From Raphanus sativus (Eukaryota > Streptophyta > Magnoliopsida > Brassicales > Brassicaceae), in NCBI RefSeq assembly GCF_000801105.2, contig NC_079512.1, positions 29,157,848 through 29,221,847 of the forward strand: DNA of 64,000 nt. Direction: 5' to 3'. The notes under the pieces were generated by a model. That model saw nothing but the letters and a program-made list of their open reading frames with translations, was not told where the DNA came from and ran no database searches. Made by a program: the position numbers and the translations under genes. Positions 12,101 to 22,667 of the stretch are shown piece by piece. Numbering within the stretch: position 1 is the stretch's first letter; the number at the start of each line of letters is the position of its first letter.

Positions 12101-12953
12101 CTGCATGATCCTTCCCAAGTGGGACTCATACTAGAAGGTTTTAGAAAAACACAATCACTTTACTCGATCTTTTTGAACATCGGATCACTAGACCAGACCC
12201 CCACATATAATGAATTCATAACTTTTATTTGAAAGTTTCCACTATTTATTGATTCGAGCAACATATGAAGATCAAATAATTGAAGAGTGGAGCCCTGATC
12301 CCGACCACCTTTGCCTCCACTTCCACAAATGAGAATCCCATGTCCCTTAGAACATGGAGCACTAGTTATTGCATCTGATCTTTGTCCTCCCTAATCTTTA
12401 GTTCTTTCAAATCATCATTTACTTACACAAAACTTTTGGTATTCTCGCAATAATCATTTACTGCCACATGGACTAAAACACCTCAAACATATATGCCAAT
12501 TGTCACAACCTACAAGTTAGTTGGTCCACCGTATAAACCTTGAAATCGAGGAATAGTGTGGTGCTTTAATTGAAATTGGACTGTTGTCATTAACTAACTT
12601 TTTTGACGTGTTATTAACTAACTTATGTTTCACTTTTAAAGATAACATAACTCTTAAGGTGTGATAATGCATTTCCTCTACTTCTCAACTTTTCTAGAAT
12701 TTATAATATTAATGTTCTCAAGTCTAGGGCCAACATATAAACCCCACCATGCAACACATGTATATTATAATGTCTATATAACTGACAGTAAGCTTTGGTG
12801 TTAAATATTCACAAATCCACAGAAGCATTCCATCGTCAATCTATCCTCGAGATTAAAGAATCATATATTCAAAAGCAGTTAAACATTTTATCGTTCTTTT
12901 CTCTTTTGAAATATAAGTTATATAGCAGTTTTGGAGCCAAAGATTGGTCAATA
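9186..12953. other. 3.8-kb AT-rich gene desert
   Basis: No gene was recognised on either strand. It contains the LTPG 3' UTR, AT microsatellites (about 9530-9545, 10170-10187), a two-copy 76-bp tandem repeat at about 10893-11040, and the promoter and 5' UTR of the DUF1677 gene at the right end. The section 11950-12550 is less AT-rich and might be an old gene or transposon remnant, but I cannot assign it. Confidence 0.5.
10893..11040. repeat. Two-copy tandem repeat, period 76 bp
   Basis: The stretch beginning catgttcaactaaaacgagt occurs at 10901 and again at 10977, followed in both by a ggttttaacatatactaaaac tract. The copies differ by a few substitutions and an A-run length change. No function is apparent. 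Confidence 0.8.
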
Positions 12954-13274
12954 ATGGAGATCAAATCGGTGGCGTGCGAGTGTTGCGGTTTAACGGAAGA
13001 TTGTACACAAAACTACATTAGTAAGGTCAAAGCTAAGTTCGGTGGAAAATGGCTTTGTGGGCTTTGCTCCGAGGCGGTGAGTGATGAATTCAACCGTGAC
13101 AGGAAGATGACGACGGTAGAGGAAGCTGTTAACGCCCATGTGACATTTTGTAGTAAGTTTAGAGCCAACCCGGCTGAACTCGTCGCCGACGGAATGAGAC
13201 AGATGCTACGTCGGAGGTCCGGTGAGTTGTTGCCGGCGAAGTCCAAGAAGTTTGGAAGATCTAACACCACGTAG
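12954..13274 (+). CDS. DUF1677 family small cysteine-rich protein
   Basis: A 106-aa plant-specific protein with the DUF1677 signature: CECCGLTEDCTQ near residues 8-20, VKAKFGGKWLCGLC near 24-40, then an EAVNAHVTFC block. The conserved Cys-x2-Cys pairs suggest metal binding, though no biochemical role is established. The ATG at 12954 is chosen because the family starts with a short tail before CECCG. The frame stays open 53 codons upstream, but that stretch is low-complexity leader and is probably 5' UTR. The C-terminus is basic (LRRRSGELLPAKSKKFGR). It corresponds by position to At4g14819 in Arabidopsis. A single exon is seen. Confidence 0.85.
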   Translation: MEIKSVACECCGLTEDCTQNYISKVKAKFGGKWLCGLCSEAVSDEFNRDRKMTTVEEAVNAHVTFCSKFRANPAELVADGMRQMLRRRSGELLPAKSKKFGRSNTT

Positions 13275-13964
13275 TTGTGTGTATACACATCTTTTTCCCT
13301 CATCACTTTCTTCGCTTTTATAGTGTTGGCTAATGTACGATATAATATAAAATCATCACCCTCAAAATACTGGAGTACCATTTGACAAGAACAGAAGTAT
13401 ATACTTCATTGGTTCAAAACAAATAGTGACATGCAATGTTTTTGAACCTGATCTAGAAAGCGAACAGGGACATCTTCCTGAGTCTCCAATCACTGGATTG
13501 ATTAATATACAAATAAACTTAAATATTCTAAGAATTTAGAAGCAAAAATCTTGATGGCTTGAAAATAATAACAGGGGAGGATGGAAGATACAAGGAAAAC
13601 AAAGTATAATGACAAACACGTGAAGATATGGTGAAACAAGGATGTAAAAACACCTGCCTCCCCCAACATAAATGAAGGAAAAAGAATTCATACAACAGTA
13701 TATTGTTCTTACAATTTATTAAATAATACTTAAGAAAATAAAAATGCTACAACCATTTCTTAGCTTTAAAGAAAAAATTATAAATCATTATACTTGTAGA
13801 TAAGAATTAAAGCTAAATACAATTCCTATGTCCCAACCAATTACCTTACTATTTGTGTTGTATCTTTGCTATCTAGTGCAAAATTTCTAGAATTATATAC
13901 ACAAAAGAAATTAACATATTGTTTTGTTCCAAATAGAACAGAGAACTTATGAGATTTTTGCCCA
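13275..13964. other. Spacer between DUF1677 gene and PPR gene
   Basis: The two genes converge here. The sequence is AT-rich with no coding signal; it holds the 3' UTR of the DUF1677 gene and probably that of the PPR gene. Confidence 0.4.
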
Positions 13965-14153
13965 TTACCAGTATTCTCTGCAAGAAGGCGTGAAACCTAC
14001 TTCGATCTCTCATTATGATCTCCCTTTCATACACTTTAGAGGCGACCATCTTGAAGAACGTGTGACAACCGTTCCCTCTCATTCATCAAACCGAACCAGA
14101 GCGCGAAGCCTTTTGCAACGACATCGAATCCAAAACCCTTCTTTTTCTTTCTC
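13965..14153 (-). pseudogene. Decayed DYW domain of the adjacent PPR gene
   Basis: Directly downstream of the PPR stop codon, the minus strand still encodes scattered pieces of a DYW deaminase-like domain in shifting frames: a GFALWFGLMNE block (equivalent to the HSEKLAL...FGL region), CHTFFKMV, SKVYEREIIMRDRSRFH, and finally SCREYW followed by a stop at 13967-13965. The pieces are separated by an in-frame TAG, deletions and frameshifts. The terminal EYW-stop marks the ancestral C-terminus. The zinc-binding HxE...CxxC core is incomplete. Confidence 0.8.
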
Positions 14154-16107
14154 CTATACATCCACCAAAACACTACCACAGTCTGGAACACAACCCGCTA
14201 GCTTCAGTTCACTTACAACCTCTTTTAGCTTTGCATAAATCTCATCTGATTGCTTATGCCTTTTGTCACCAATGAGAAACTCGTGTGATTCCCCGTTTAC
14301 GTCAATCCGGCTAACACCTCTCTCCTTGAACACATTCTTCACCTCCATCCCTCGTCTTACGCTCCTCACATCGTCCCATCTCTCTTCTCTCGCGTAGATA
14401 TTCGACATTAACACAAGCGCCCCGTCATGACCAGGTTCCAGCTCGAGGACGTGTTTGGCTGCAAACTCGCCTAACTCAAGCTCTCCGTGAACTCCACAAG
14501 CTGACATCAACGATCCCCATATGACTACGTTAGGCGCCATCGGCATTGATTCTATAACCTCAAGAGCTTCTGGTAAACGATTAGCACGTCCAAAGAGATC
14601 CACCATGCATCCATAATGCTCGAGCTTAGGCGTAACGTTGTATTCATCACTCATCGATGCAAAGATCTTCTTTCCTTCTTCCACTAACCCTGAGTGACTA
14701 CAACCATATAGCACACCTACAAAAGTAACATCGTTGGGCTCCACATTTTCCTGTTTCATTCTGGCGAATAAGGTAAGCGCGTCATTGGCTTCCCCGTGCA
14801 TAGAGAAGGCATTGATCATAGAGCTCCACGACACTACATTCTTCGTCGGCATCTTCTCGAACACATCTCTCGCTGCATCCAAACCTCCACATTTCGCATA
14901 CATGTTAACCAGAGCATTATTTACTGTCAAAGAGGACTCAAACCCGTTGAGATGCGTTAACTCATGAACCCATTTCGCTTTTTCCAGAACACCGAGGTTC
15001 GCGCAAGCTGATACAACACTCCCCATTGCAACTTCATCAGGCTCTGTCCCATAGCGACGCATTTCCTCGAAAACTCTTAAAGCTTCTTCAGGATGATCAC
15101 TCTCAGCATAAGCTGAGATCATCGTCGTCCAGCACACCAAGTCCTTCTTCTCCATCTGGTCGAATATATCCCGTGCGTCCTCGAGCCTCCCAGCTTTAGA
15201 GAACCCAGAAACCATGGCGGTCGAAACAAACAAGCTTCTAACTGGCATCTTCGTATAAAACTCCCTTGCTATATCCATACACCCAGCTCCAGCGTACATA
15301 GTCACAAGAGCCGTCAGCAAATGAGCGTCCATCCTCACACCATTCTCTTTCAAAAACTCGTGAATCGCTCTGTTATATTTGGTGTTACAAGTGCGAGCAC
15401 ATGCGGAGACAATGTTGCAGAGAATCATCTCATCAGGCATCACATCACAACACTTCATCTCCTCAAAAAGCTTGAATGCTTCATCTAAAAACCCGCATCG
15501 GCAATACCTGCAAAACAAAGCTTAAAGTAAACACCCATTTTTTATAAGAAACACTAAAGAATATGATTCCTAACCTCTCGATCATAGTATTCCAAGTAAC
15601 AACATCTCTCTGGGGCATTTCGTCGAACACCTTGCGCGCCTCTACAATCCTGCCGCAACAAGCATACATATCCAAAACAGCAGTCTTTACAAACGGGTCG
15701 GAAATCGCGGCTGTCTTCAACGCAAGGCCGTGAAGCTCCGTACCCTCGAACAAGGCCGAGACTTTGGCGGCTGCTTTGAGAATCGGAGTGAAACTGAAAC
15801 GATCGAGACGGCCACCGGCGCGTCTGATCCTCTGGTAGAAGAGGATCGCGGCTCTAGGTTGGGAGGAACGAGAGAGGTTCCGGAGAAGGAGATTGAAGAG
15901 GAAGGGTTGCGGTGGAGAGGGGAGAGATGAGAAGAGGGAGAGTGAGTAGTTGAGATTGATTGAGGAAGAAGAAGAGGAGAGGTTGAAGAGAAAGGTGTTG
16001 AGGCGGTTATGGTCGGATACTGTGCGGAGGATGTGGGCGTGGAGTTGCTTGATGTGGCTGAGTGTTTTGCACTGTGAGAGTACGTCAAGAACAGCTGTTG
16101 AGGGCAT
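14154..16107 (-). CDS. PLS-class pentatricopeptide repeat protein, DYW domain lost
   Basis: A sequence-specific organelle RNA-binding protein of the PLS subgroup. Exons 16107-15575 and 15507-14154, with a 67-bp intron inside a repeat, give 628 aa. The repeats show the usual P/L/S spacing, for example VFDEMPQRDVVTWNTMIERY and the NALVNMYAKCG-type turns. The C-terminus contains the E and E+ motifs (GVSRIDVNGESHEFLIGDKRH) and then stops at VLVDV, exactly where the DYW domain would begin. By position it corresponds to At4g14820, which I recall as 722 aa; the missing ~95 residues equal the decayed region downstream. E+-only proteins can still work in C-to-U editing with a DYW partner in trans, so this gene may remain active. 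The editing site is unknown. Confidence 0.85.
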
Positions 16108-16679
16108 CTGATAAATAAATCACAAAATCTGAGCACATTTGGTCGAACATCTAATGTACAATGCGTTAAGCAACATTTCTATCAAGCTTTTATGATCCAA
16201 AAGCGTTCGTAATGTAATAAGAAGCCAATTCTGAATTTTAATCACCATAAAAATACCAATCCAATCCTTAACTATTTAACGAAAATTTCAAAGAAGACGA
16301 AAACTTACCGATAACATTTGGAGAGGGTTTTTTTCCCCGATTTGGTTTCGCCTTTATTTACCTGATGGGTTTTGGCTGACACAGTCCATTTTGTATTTTA
16401 AAGCTATACATATATAGTGAATATCTCAATTCACTAATTATTTTGATAGAAGATAAAAATATTAAGCAATCGAATATGATCATCAAAGACCTGGTGTAAA
16501 TCCGCGTTCTAAACATATTAAAAATATATATAGTAGTTTGTAAATAATATTTAAGAATGGATCCAGCTACGTTATGGACATTGCATACACTACGTGACCT
16601 CCTCTTACTACATTACTGCTGCATGTATTAATAAGCATTGCAAAGTCTTAACTAATTAATCGTTCCTCCTTAACCAAAC
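16108..16679. other. Divergent spacer between PPR gene and OFP gene
   Basis: It is AT-rich and holds both promoters. A possible PPR 5' UTR lies at 16108-16330. No other feature is seen. Confidence 0.4.
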
Positions 16680-17309
16680 ATGTCTACTTTTCTAAAGAAG
16701 AAGCTACACCTCTGCTTCTCCTCCTCCGGTGTTGTCTCACCGTCGATTCCTTCTTCCCCGATCGTCGTACCCAATCACAACCCTCCATCTCATCACCACC
16801 ACACTCCCTCTCTCTTCATCAACAACTTCAACTCTCTCTACGATCACCTCTCTGTTTCCTCTCCTCTCCACCGCAACGATAATTTCACCTCCGTCGCCGC
16901 CGCATTGACCACTCCCAAATCCGGCGAGATTGGATCCAGTTTGTTCACCGGCGGATTGCTTCCTCCTTCTCCGCGTAGACCTGACGACGAAGACGACGAA
17001 GAAGATGGAAACTATGCCATCGTGTCAAAGATTTTAAGCGACGGAACGGCGATTACGAAGCGGATTGATTCACCGGACCCGTGCAGAGATTTCGGAAGGT
17101 CAATGAGAGAGATGGTGGAAGCTAGAGATCCGACGAGAGACGACGACGCCTCCTCCGATAGAGAATACTTGAACGAGCTCCTCTTCTGTTACCTCTCCTT
17201 GAATCCAAGACACACTCACAAGTTCATCGTCTCTGCTTTCGCCGATACACTCCTCTGGTTACTTTCTCAGTCGTCATCGCCGGAAAATTCTTTATCCCAA
17301 TCGATCTAA
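16680..17309 (+). CDS. OFP11: OVATE family protein, OFP11-like
   Basis: A plant-specific transcriptional repressor, 209 aa, one exon. The C-terminal OVATE domain occupies about residues 130-190: DPCRDFGRSMREMVEA, then EYLNELLFCYLSLNPRHTHKFIVSAFADTLLWLL. The N-terminal half is Ser/Pro/His-rich and carries an acidic run (DDEDDEEDGN) just before the domain, as in other OFPs. OFPs act in the nucleus with TALE homeodomain partners and through microtubule-associated TRM proteins to shape organs. The assignment to OFP11 (At4g14860) rests on its place between the PPR gene and SECE1. It is somewhat longer than the Arabidopsis protein, mainly in the low-complexity part. The start is the only ATG before the conserved basic MSTFLKKKLHLCF tail. 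Confidence 0.87.
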   Translation: MSTFLKKKLHLCFSSSGVVSPSIPSSPIVVPNHNPPSHHHHTPSLFINNFNSLYDHLSVSSPLHRNDNFTSVAAALTTPKSGEIGSSLFTGGLLPPSPRRPDDEDDEEDGNYAIVSKILSDGTAITKRIDSPDPCRDFGRSMREMVEARDPTRDDDASSDREYLNELLFCYLSLNPRHTHKFIVSAFADTLLWLLSQSSSPENSLSQSI

Positions 17310-17480
17310 TTTATTTATTTATTTCTCCGCTCTATTTTAATATTTAATTGGGCTAATGGGCTTCCAAAAGGCCCATAGCTGTATTAAGTCTACTATAGTC
17401 AGTATTGCATCCGATCACTACCTTTAGATAAGGGAGTAAATCATTTCTGAACTTTTAAGAAAAAAATCAAAAGCGAGAAA

Positions 17481-18014
17481 ATGTCTCTAACCGCACAGTT
17501 CTCGCCGCCGGTCACCGGAATAAACATAAGCTTACGGAAAACAGCCTCGCTACCTGCCACCCATCGTGTATCTCCGTTTTACACTGAGATACGAACTCCG
17601 GCGATGATTTGCACGAGGAAATCGCCGTATCTGGTGGCTAGGGCTATCGAGCAGAGCCGAGACACAGCTGGATCTGAGTCCGAGCAGGAGGCGACTCCGT
17701 CGCCGGGAGAGAGTGGAGACGGAGAAAAGGAGGTGGAGATTAGCGCGTTGGGAGCAGAGATAAAAGCGGCGATGGAGCAGAGGAAAGCTGCGGCGGCGGA
17801 GGAGGGGGAAGGGAAGGAGGAGTTTCTGAGTGGAGTGGCGGAGGAAGTGAGGGAGATCGAGTGGCCTGCGTTTCAGAAAGTGGTTGGGACAACCGGCGTG
17901 GTGCTTGGTGTAATCGCCGGTTCGAGCGTGGTTTTGCTAACCGTTAATTTCCTTTTGGCTGAGCTTTCTGATCGTGTCTTCATCGGCAAAGGTGTTCAAG
18001 ATTTTTTCAGCTGA
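17481..18014 (+). CDS. SECE1: Chloroplast SecE (thylakoid Sec translocase subunit)
   Basis: The essential small subunit of the cpSecY/E channel that moves or inserts proteins across the thylakoid membrane. 177 aa, single exon. About the first 50 residues are Ser/Thr/Arg-rich, a plastid transit peptide. An acidic linker (SEQEATPSPGESGDGEKEVE) follows, then the SecE core from about residue 122: EVREIEWPAFQKVVGTTGVV and one membrane span, VIAGSSVVLLTVNFLLAEL. The REIEWP amphipathic motif next to the span is the family hallmark. It corresponds to At4g14870. Transcription runs towards OASA1. Confidence 0.92.
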   Translation: MSLTAQFSPPVTGINISLRKTASLPATHRVSPFYTEIRTPAMICTRKSPYLVARAIEQSRDTAGSESEQEATPSPGESGDGEKEVEISALGAEIKAAMEQRKAAAAEEGEGKEEFLSGVAEEVREIEWPAFQKVVGTTGVVLGVIAGSSVVLLTVNFLLAELSDRVFIGKGVQDFFS

Positions 18015-18405
18015 TTTTCGTGAAAATTTGTGTATTATATTTTGTAATCACACTCCGTTTTGAGCAATTACCTTCTTATTATTATTAAATCAAAGTTTAT
18101 AGTCATTATTTAATCTGGTTATTACGGTTCCAACTTCCCAAGCGAGTTCGAATCAAAGAGAGCAAAACGTCACACAGAAAATTCAAACTTATTAACAGCA
18201 AGTGGGTTCGTTCACAAGAAGAAATATAGAGTTTTGAGTTTTGTTCTCACACACACAGAAGATACATAAATTAAAACAAAAGACGCATTGAAACTGAAGA
18301 TGAACAATTCTCTTTAGGAAGAAACTGTAACATCCTTTTTTTTTTATTAGTGGCGTCTCTAATCAAAGAAATGGAGATTTTTTTTCTTGCAGCTCTGAGA
18401 GCTAT
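18015..18405. other. Convergent 3' spacer between SECE1 and OASA1
   Basis: The stretch carries the two 3' UTRs. No coding or repeat signal is seen beyond short CA and T runs. Confidence 0.4.
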
Positions 18406-20344
18406 TCAAGCCTCGAAGGTCATGGATTCTGCTTCTTTCCTTGTGGCATCGAATAGTACGGTCGATAGGTACCTCTCTCCGAAACTTGGGAACACCGCCT
18501 GTAAGATAAATAGTTCAGTGGAGTTCTTTCAAAGAGCAAAAGACTCAGTTTGATTGAGCTTGTCTTAGCTTTGGGAGTGAAGAGTGATGACATAAATACA
18601 AATAACTTACCACAAAAAGCTTCCCGGCGTTTTCTGGCCTCTTTGCAAGTTTGATTGCTGCGGCAGCTGCTGCACCTGATGATATTCCCACCTACAATTT
18701 TTTTTTAAAAAGATTTTCTTGTTATAAACCTTTTCCCACTATGAAATGAGAATATGCAACCAAACTCATAACCTACAAACAACTGATCCTCCTATGAGTC
18801 AAAAAAAGTTTTTTTTGTTTGTTGTGAGAGATGTGAATTACTTACAAGAAGACCTTCTTTACGAGCAAGAAGCCTCGCCATATCGATGGATTCATCACTT
18901 GAAACCTGTAGAAAGCGTTACAGACAGAGATGGAGGGAAGGAAAGTTAGAACTGTAGAAAGTTTCTGATTCAGTAATACAAAAACCTGTAGAAAGCGTTA
19001 CAGACAGAGATGGAGGGAAGGAAAGTTAGAACTGTAGAAAGTTTCTGATTCAGTAATACAAAAAAAAAAATTGGAGATCAGTCTTACTTGAACAACTTCA
19101 TCAATAAGATTAACCTCCAATACACCTGGTATAAAACCAGCACCTATCCCTTGAATCTTGTGAGGGCCTTTGGCATTTTCAGCAAACATCAAATTGTTAA
19201 GCAACTTTGGTAATACAAGAATACGAAACGATGAGGAGAGGGAATCAAAACTCACCTGGCTTTCCACCGGATAGAATTGCGCTTTCAACTGGCTCCACTC
19301 CATACAGCTGACAGAAGGGAGAAAACAAAGCCATTGGTTTAGCTTAGACTCAAGAATATATGATGACAGAGCCAAATATATGAGAAAGATTGAATCTATT
19401 CACCTTAACGTTGGGGTTCTGTTCCTTGAGATACTTCCCCGCACCTGTTATGGTACCACCAGTTCCAATCCCAGAGACAAAGCCATCGATTTTTCCACCG
19501 GTGCCTTTCCAAATCTCAGGTCCAGTTGTCTCATAGTGGATCTTCACAGAAACAGTTTCAATGTTGAATAACAGATACAGAAACAGATTCATAAAAAGCA
19601 CTATTAAGAATAAGAAGGCATTTACCTTTGGGTTAGCAGGGTTCTCAAACTGTTGGAGCATGTAACCATTGGGTGTTTTGGCCAAAATCTCCTCGGCCTT
19701 TGCGATAGCGCCTTTCATGCCCTTGGCCGGGTCAGTTAAAACCAACTCAACACCAAAAGCTAAGAGGATGATTCTTCTCTCAACACTCATTGAAGCTGGC
19801 ATGGTAATGATAAGCTTGTAGCCCTTTGCAGCCGCCGTGAATGCTAACCCAACTCCAGTGTTTCCACTCGTTGGCTCAATCAACACACTCTAAATAAGAA
19901 GAAAAAAAAAGAAGTCAAACATAAGGAACAAAGTAATTTCGAAAGAATAAGATCATCCCCAAACAAACCTCTCCTGGTTTAATCAGACCCTTTTTCTCTG
20001 CATCAGAGATCATGCTAAAACCAATCCTGCACAAAAGAAAGAAAAAATACAACGTTGACTTCAAAGCCGAAACTTAAAAACATAAAATAGAGATTTGGGA
20101 ACGAAAAAAAAAAAACAGAAAACCTGTCTTTGACGCTGGAGCAGGGTTCCATCATCTCAAGCTTAGCAGCAACACGACCAACACATCCTTCAGCAACACT
20201 GTTCAGATACACCAACGGAGTGTTCCCAATCAACTGCCGGAAGAAAAGACAGAGTCAATCATTACATGAACATGGAAGGAACATAACTCAATAAAGAGAG
20301 AGAGAGCTTACTTCGGTCACATCATTAGCAATACGAGAGGCCAT
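18406..20344 (-). CDS. OASA1: Cytosolic O-acetylserine (thiol)-lyase (cysteine synthase)
   Basis: A PLP enzyme that makes cysteine from O-acetylserine and sulfide and associates with serine acetyltransferase in the cysteine synthase complex. Exons on the minus strand: 20344-20312, 20233-20124, 20026-19969, 19889-19626, 19541-19404, 19307-19256, 19167-19088, 18905-18846, 18691-18611, 18498-18406. Total 322 aa, the length I remember for Arabidopsis OASA1 (At4g14880). Visible motifs: PLP-lysine in [10 protein letters not shown], substrate loop [27 protein letters not shown], and [10 protein letters not shown] near the C-terminus. There is no transit peptide, which fits the cytosolic form. An 80-bp perfect tandem duplication straddles the intron 7/exon 8 acceptor. 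Confidence 0.95.
18902..19061. repeat. Perfect 80-bp tandem duplication in OASA1 intron 7
   Basis: Two adjacent copies (about 18902-18981 and 18982-19061) are identical base for base. The unit includes the 3' splice site of exon 8 (minus-strand tctacag followed by GTTT) and its upstream polypyrimidine context, so the acceptor is present twice, at 18905/18906 and about 80 bases upstream at 18985/18986. Perfect identity in an intron means a very recent event or an assembly artefact. Confidence 0.9.
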
Positions 20345-20755
20345 GATGATTCAAGCTTCACTGCTTTTTATTCACAAAGAAGAAAAACATTTAAGTAACA
20401 ATATCCAACTAACTAATATCTAAAACGCATCATCAAACATAAATCTCCAGATGACTTAAACCACTAGAACTAACATCGAGATTAGCTTAATCACATACAA
20501 TTAACCGATCCATACAAACATAATTGTAATTAAAAAAAAAAACTGGGAAGAGGAAGACGATGAGGATACCAAAGAGAGAGATAGAAAGTCGATAATATGT
20601 TTGAAGAGAATAGAGAACGTATGGTTGCCCAAAAAAAGAAAAGAGAATAGAGAACGTATGGAATCAAATCGTCAGATGATCCTGATTATATTACTTTCTT
20701 CAATTCCTTTCTACCAGCTAAGTAATCGCGTGACACATGCCTTTGGATTTTTCTA
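20345..20755. promoter_or_regulatory. OASA1 upstream region merging into the left FdC2-promoter copy
   Basis: 20345-20575 should be OASA1 promoter/5' UTR. From about 20580 the sequence matches 22690-22830 upstream of FdC2. An internal ~39-bp direct repeat (gagaatagagaacgtatgg twice, about 20606-20662) is peculiar to this copy. Confidence 0.5.
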
Positions 20756-22144
20756 TATTATTTTTGGGAAAATCACGTAAAAAACTTTCGAAGTGTCATT
20801 TACTAGCACTCTAAACCTTGAAGTTTTTTCACTAACACTTTTAACTTTCGAAGTGACTTTTGTATCATAAAAAACCTCCAAATCAAAAAGTTGACCTGTT
20901 CAGCAGTTAATTTTTCAAAAATAATTATTTAATTAATAAAATAAACAAAATAAATAAATAAATAAATCCAAATAATAAATAAAAATCGAAACCTTAATAA
21001 AATTCACAAAAATGAAAATATAATAAAAATTGAATAAATATTTTAAAAATTAAATAATTTTATAAAATTTTAACAAAATAAAAATAACTAAAATTGTAAT
21101 AATAAATAAGATTAAATTTAAATAGAGAAGAACTAAATAAAAAGTTCAATTTTTTTTTAAAAATAGAAAATTCAAAATTGTTTTATTTTTAATTATAATA
21201 TTTTTTCAAAAAATATATCATATCATCGTGGACAACAACAATTTCAAATATATCAATAATGACAATGATGGTTTCTGACTTTTATTTAATTTATGAGTTT
21301 TTATTAAATTTTACGATTTTTGTTTAATTTTTTGATTATTTTACTAAATAAATAATATTTTAAATAATATTATTTAATAAGTAAAATAAACAAAAAAAAA
21401 TAAAAAACCAGAAAATTAAACAAAAATCGTAAAATGTAATAAAAACTCATAAATTAAATAAAATTAGAAAAAATTAGAAAAAATCAGAAAATTAATTAAT
21501 ATTTAGAAAATTAAAGTTCAAAAATAAATGAGATCAAATTAAAAAAAAACATAAAAATAAAAAATTCATATATTTCAAAAAAAAATGAAAACTTAAAAGT
21601 TTTGAAAAAGATTTTTTTGTCATTTTTAACGATGATATTGGAAACTATCATTGGAGATATGGCAATTATCGCCTTTGTTAATGGTTATGTGAGAAACCAT
21701 CATCGTAACTAGTGAATTTTGAATTTTCTATTTTCCATTTTTAAAAAAATTTGTGAACTTTTTATTTAGTTCTTCTCTATTTAAAATTTAATTTTATTTA
21801 TTATTAATTTTTAGTTATTTATTTTATGAATACTTTAGAAAATAATTTTAAAAATATTTATTTAATTTTCTAAAAATTTTTTTTTTTTAATTTTTGTAAA
21901 TTTTATTAAAAATTTCGACTTTATTTATTTTTGGATTTTTATTTATTTATTTTGTTTATTTTATTAATTAAATAATTATTTTTGAAAAATTACCTGCTGA
22001 ACCGGTCAACTTTTTGATTTGGAGGTTTTTTATGATACAAATGTCACTTTGAAGGTTAAAAGTGTTAGTGAAAAAACTTCAGGGTTTAAAGTGCTAGTAA
22101 GTGACACTTTGAGGGTTTTTTATGCGATTTTCCCTATTATTTTT
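20756..22144. mobile_element. Non-autonomous foldback (Mutator-like) transposon with 10-bp target duplication
   Basis: A 1369-bp AT-rich element at 20766-22134 with very long terminal inverted repeats. It starts gggaaaatcacgtaaaaaac and ends with the imperfect complement; the arms match at roughly 90 % for the first ~250 bases and more weakly almost to the centre. It is flanked by tattattttt at 20756-20765 and 22135-22144, a 10-bp target duplication of the size made by Mutator-like elements (usually 9-11 bp). The paralogous FdC2 promoter copy at about 22825-22840 shows the uninterrupted site. It has no coding capacity. The whole unit could fold into one long hairpin RNA. Confidence 0.85.
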
Positions 22145-22295
22145 GGTCAAATGTGTCGCATACTTTGGGGGAGATATATAATTTAAAACACCGGTGGTTG
22201 TTAACCAAAATTGCTTTCCGGTTCAATCAGGTCTAATCCGGTTCACAAGGATCGGTTTACTCCGGTTGAACACAGTTTTTATCATCCGCACTTTA

Positions 22296-22503
22296 GGGTA
22301 AGATTATCAGTATCCCTTAAGAGATCTCTTAAGGGAGGAGGGGACCACAAAACAGAGGAAAGAAGGAGAAGAAAAGGAAAACGTTCCTTATATAAGAGAA
22401 GAAATGGGAGGTCCCTTGGATTTATTTGACCAAACAAAAAAAAAGAAAAAAAAATCCCTTACATAAGGGACTTGTCCCAATCCCACCAATAATCATGGTC
22501 TTA
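22296..22503. mobile_element. Tourist-like (PIF/Harbinger) MITE with TTA target duplication
   Basis: A 205-bp insertion (22296-22500) with imperfect terminal inverted repeats (gggtaagattatcagtatccc versus the complement of the right end, gaccatgattattggtggg). It is flanked by TTA at 22293-22295 and 22501-22503. The paralogous promoter copy at about 23006-23020 has one TTA and no insert. Internal short inverted repeats (cccttaag/cttaaggg) are present. It is non-coding. Confidence 0.8.
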
Positions 22504-22667
22504 TCTCGTTTTGTCAACCACAAGTGTTAGTCAGTCATCTCTCCTACTCAACACAATCTCCTTAGTCATCGTCAACATGCTAAAATTACAGAGAAAGATC
22601 CAGGAAAAAGCTATTGGCGTACACTTAATAGTTAATACCTAGATGCTCCAATACCAGGAAAAAGCTA

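Larger units (their letters stand above)
20580..22660. repeat. Left copy of a tandem duplication of the FdC2 locus; gene deleted
   Basis: Leaving out the two insertions, 20580-22570 aligns with the FdC2 promoter and 5' UTR at 22688-23085. The match then jumps: 22573-22655 (acatgctaaaattacagag...gctccaatac) aligns with 24693-24762, beyond the FdC2 gene. The simplest reading is a tandem duplication of promoter, gene and 3' flank, followed by a ~1.6-kb deletion of the gene from the left copy between short gtca/tcaac homologies. Confidence 0.75.

Noticed and set aside
12795..12953. 53-codon N-terminal extension of the DUF1677 gene
   Set aside because: Low-complexity leader with no conservation expected; the family starts at the ATG at 12954.
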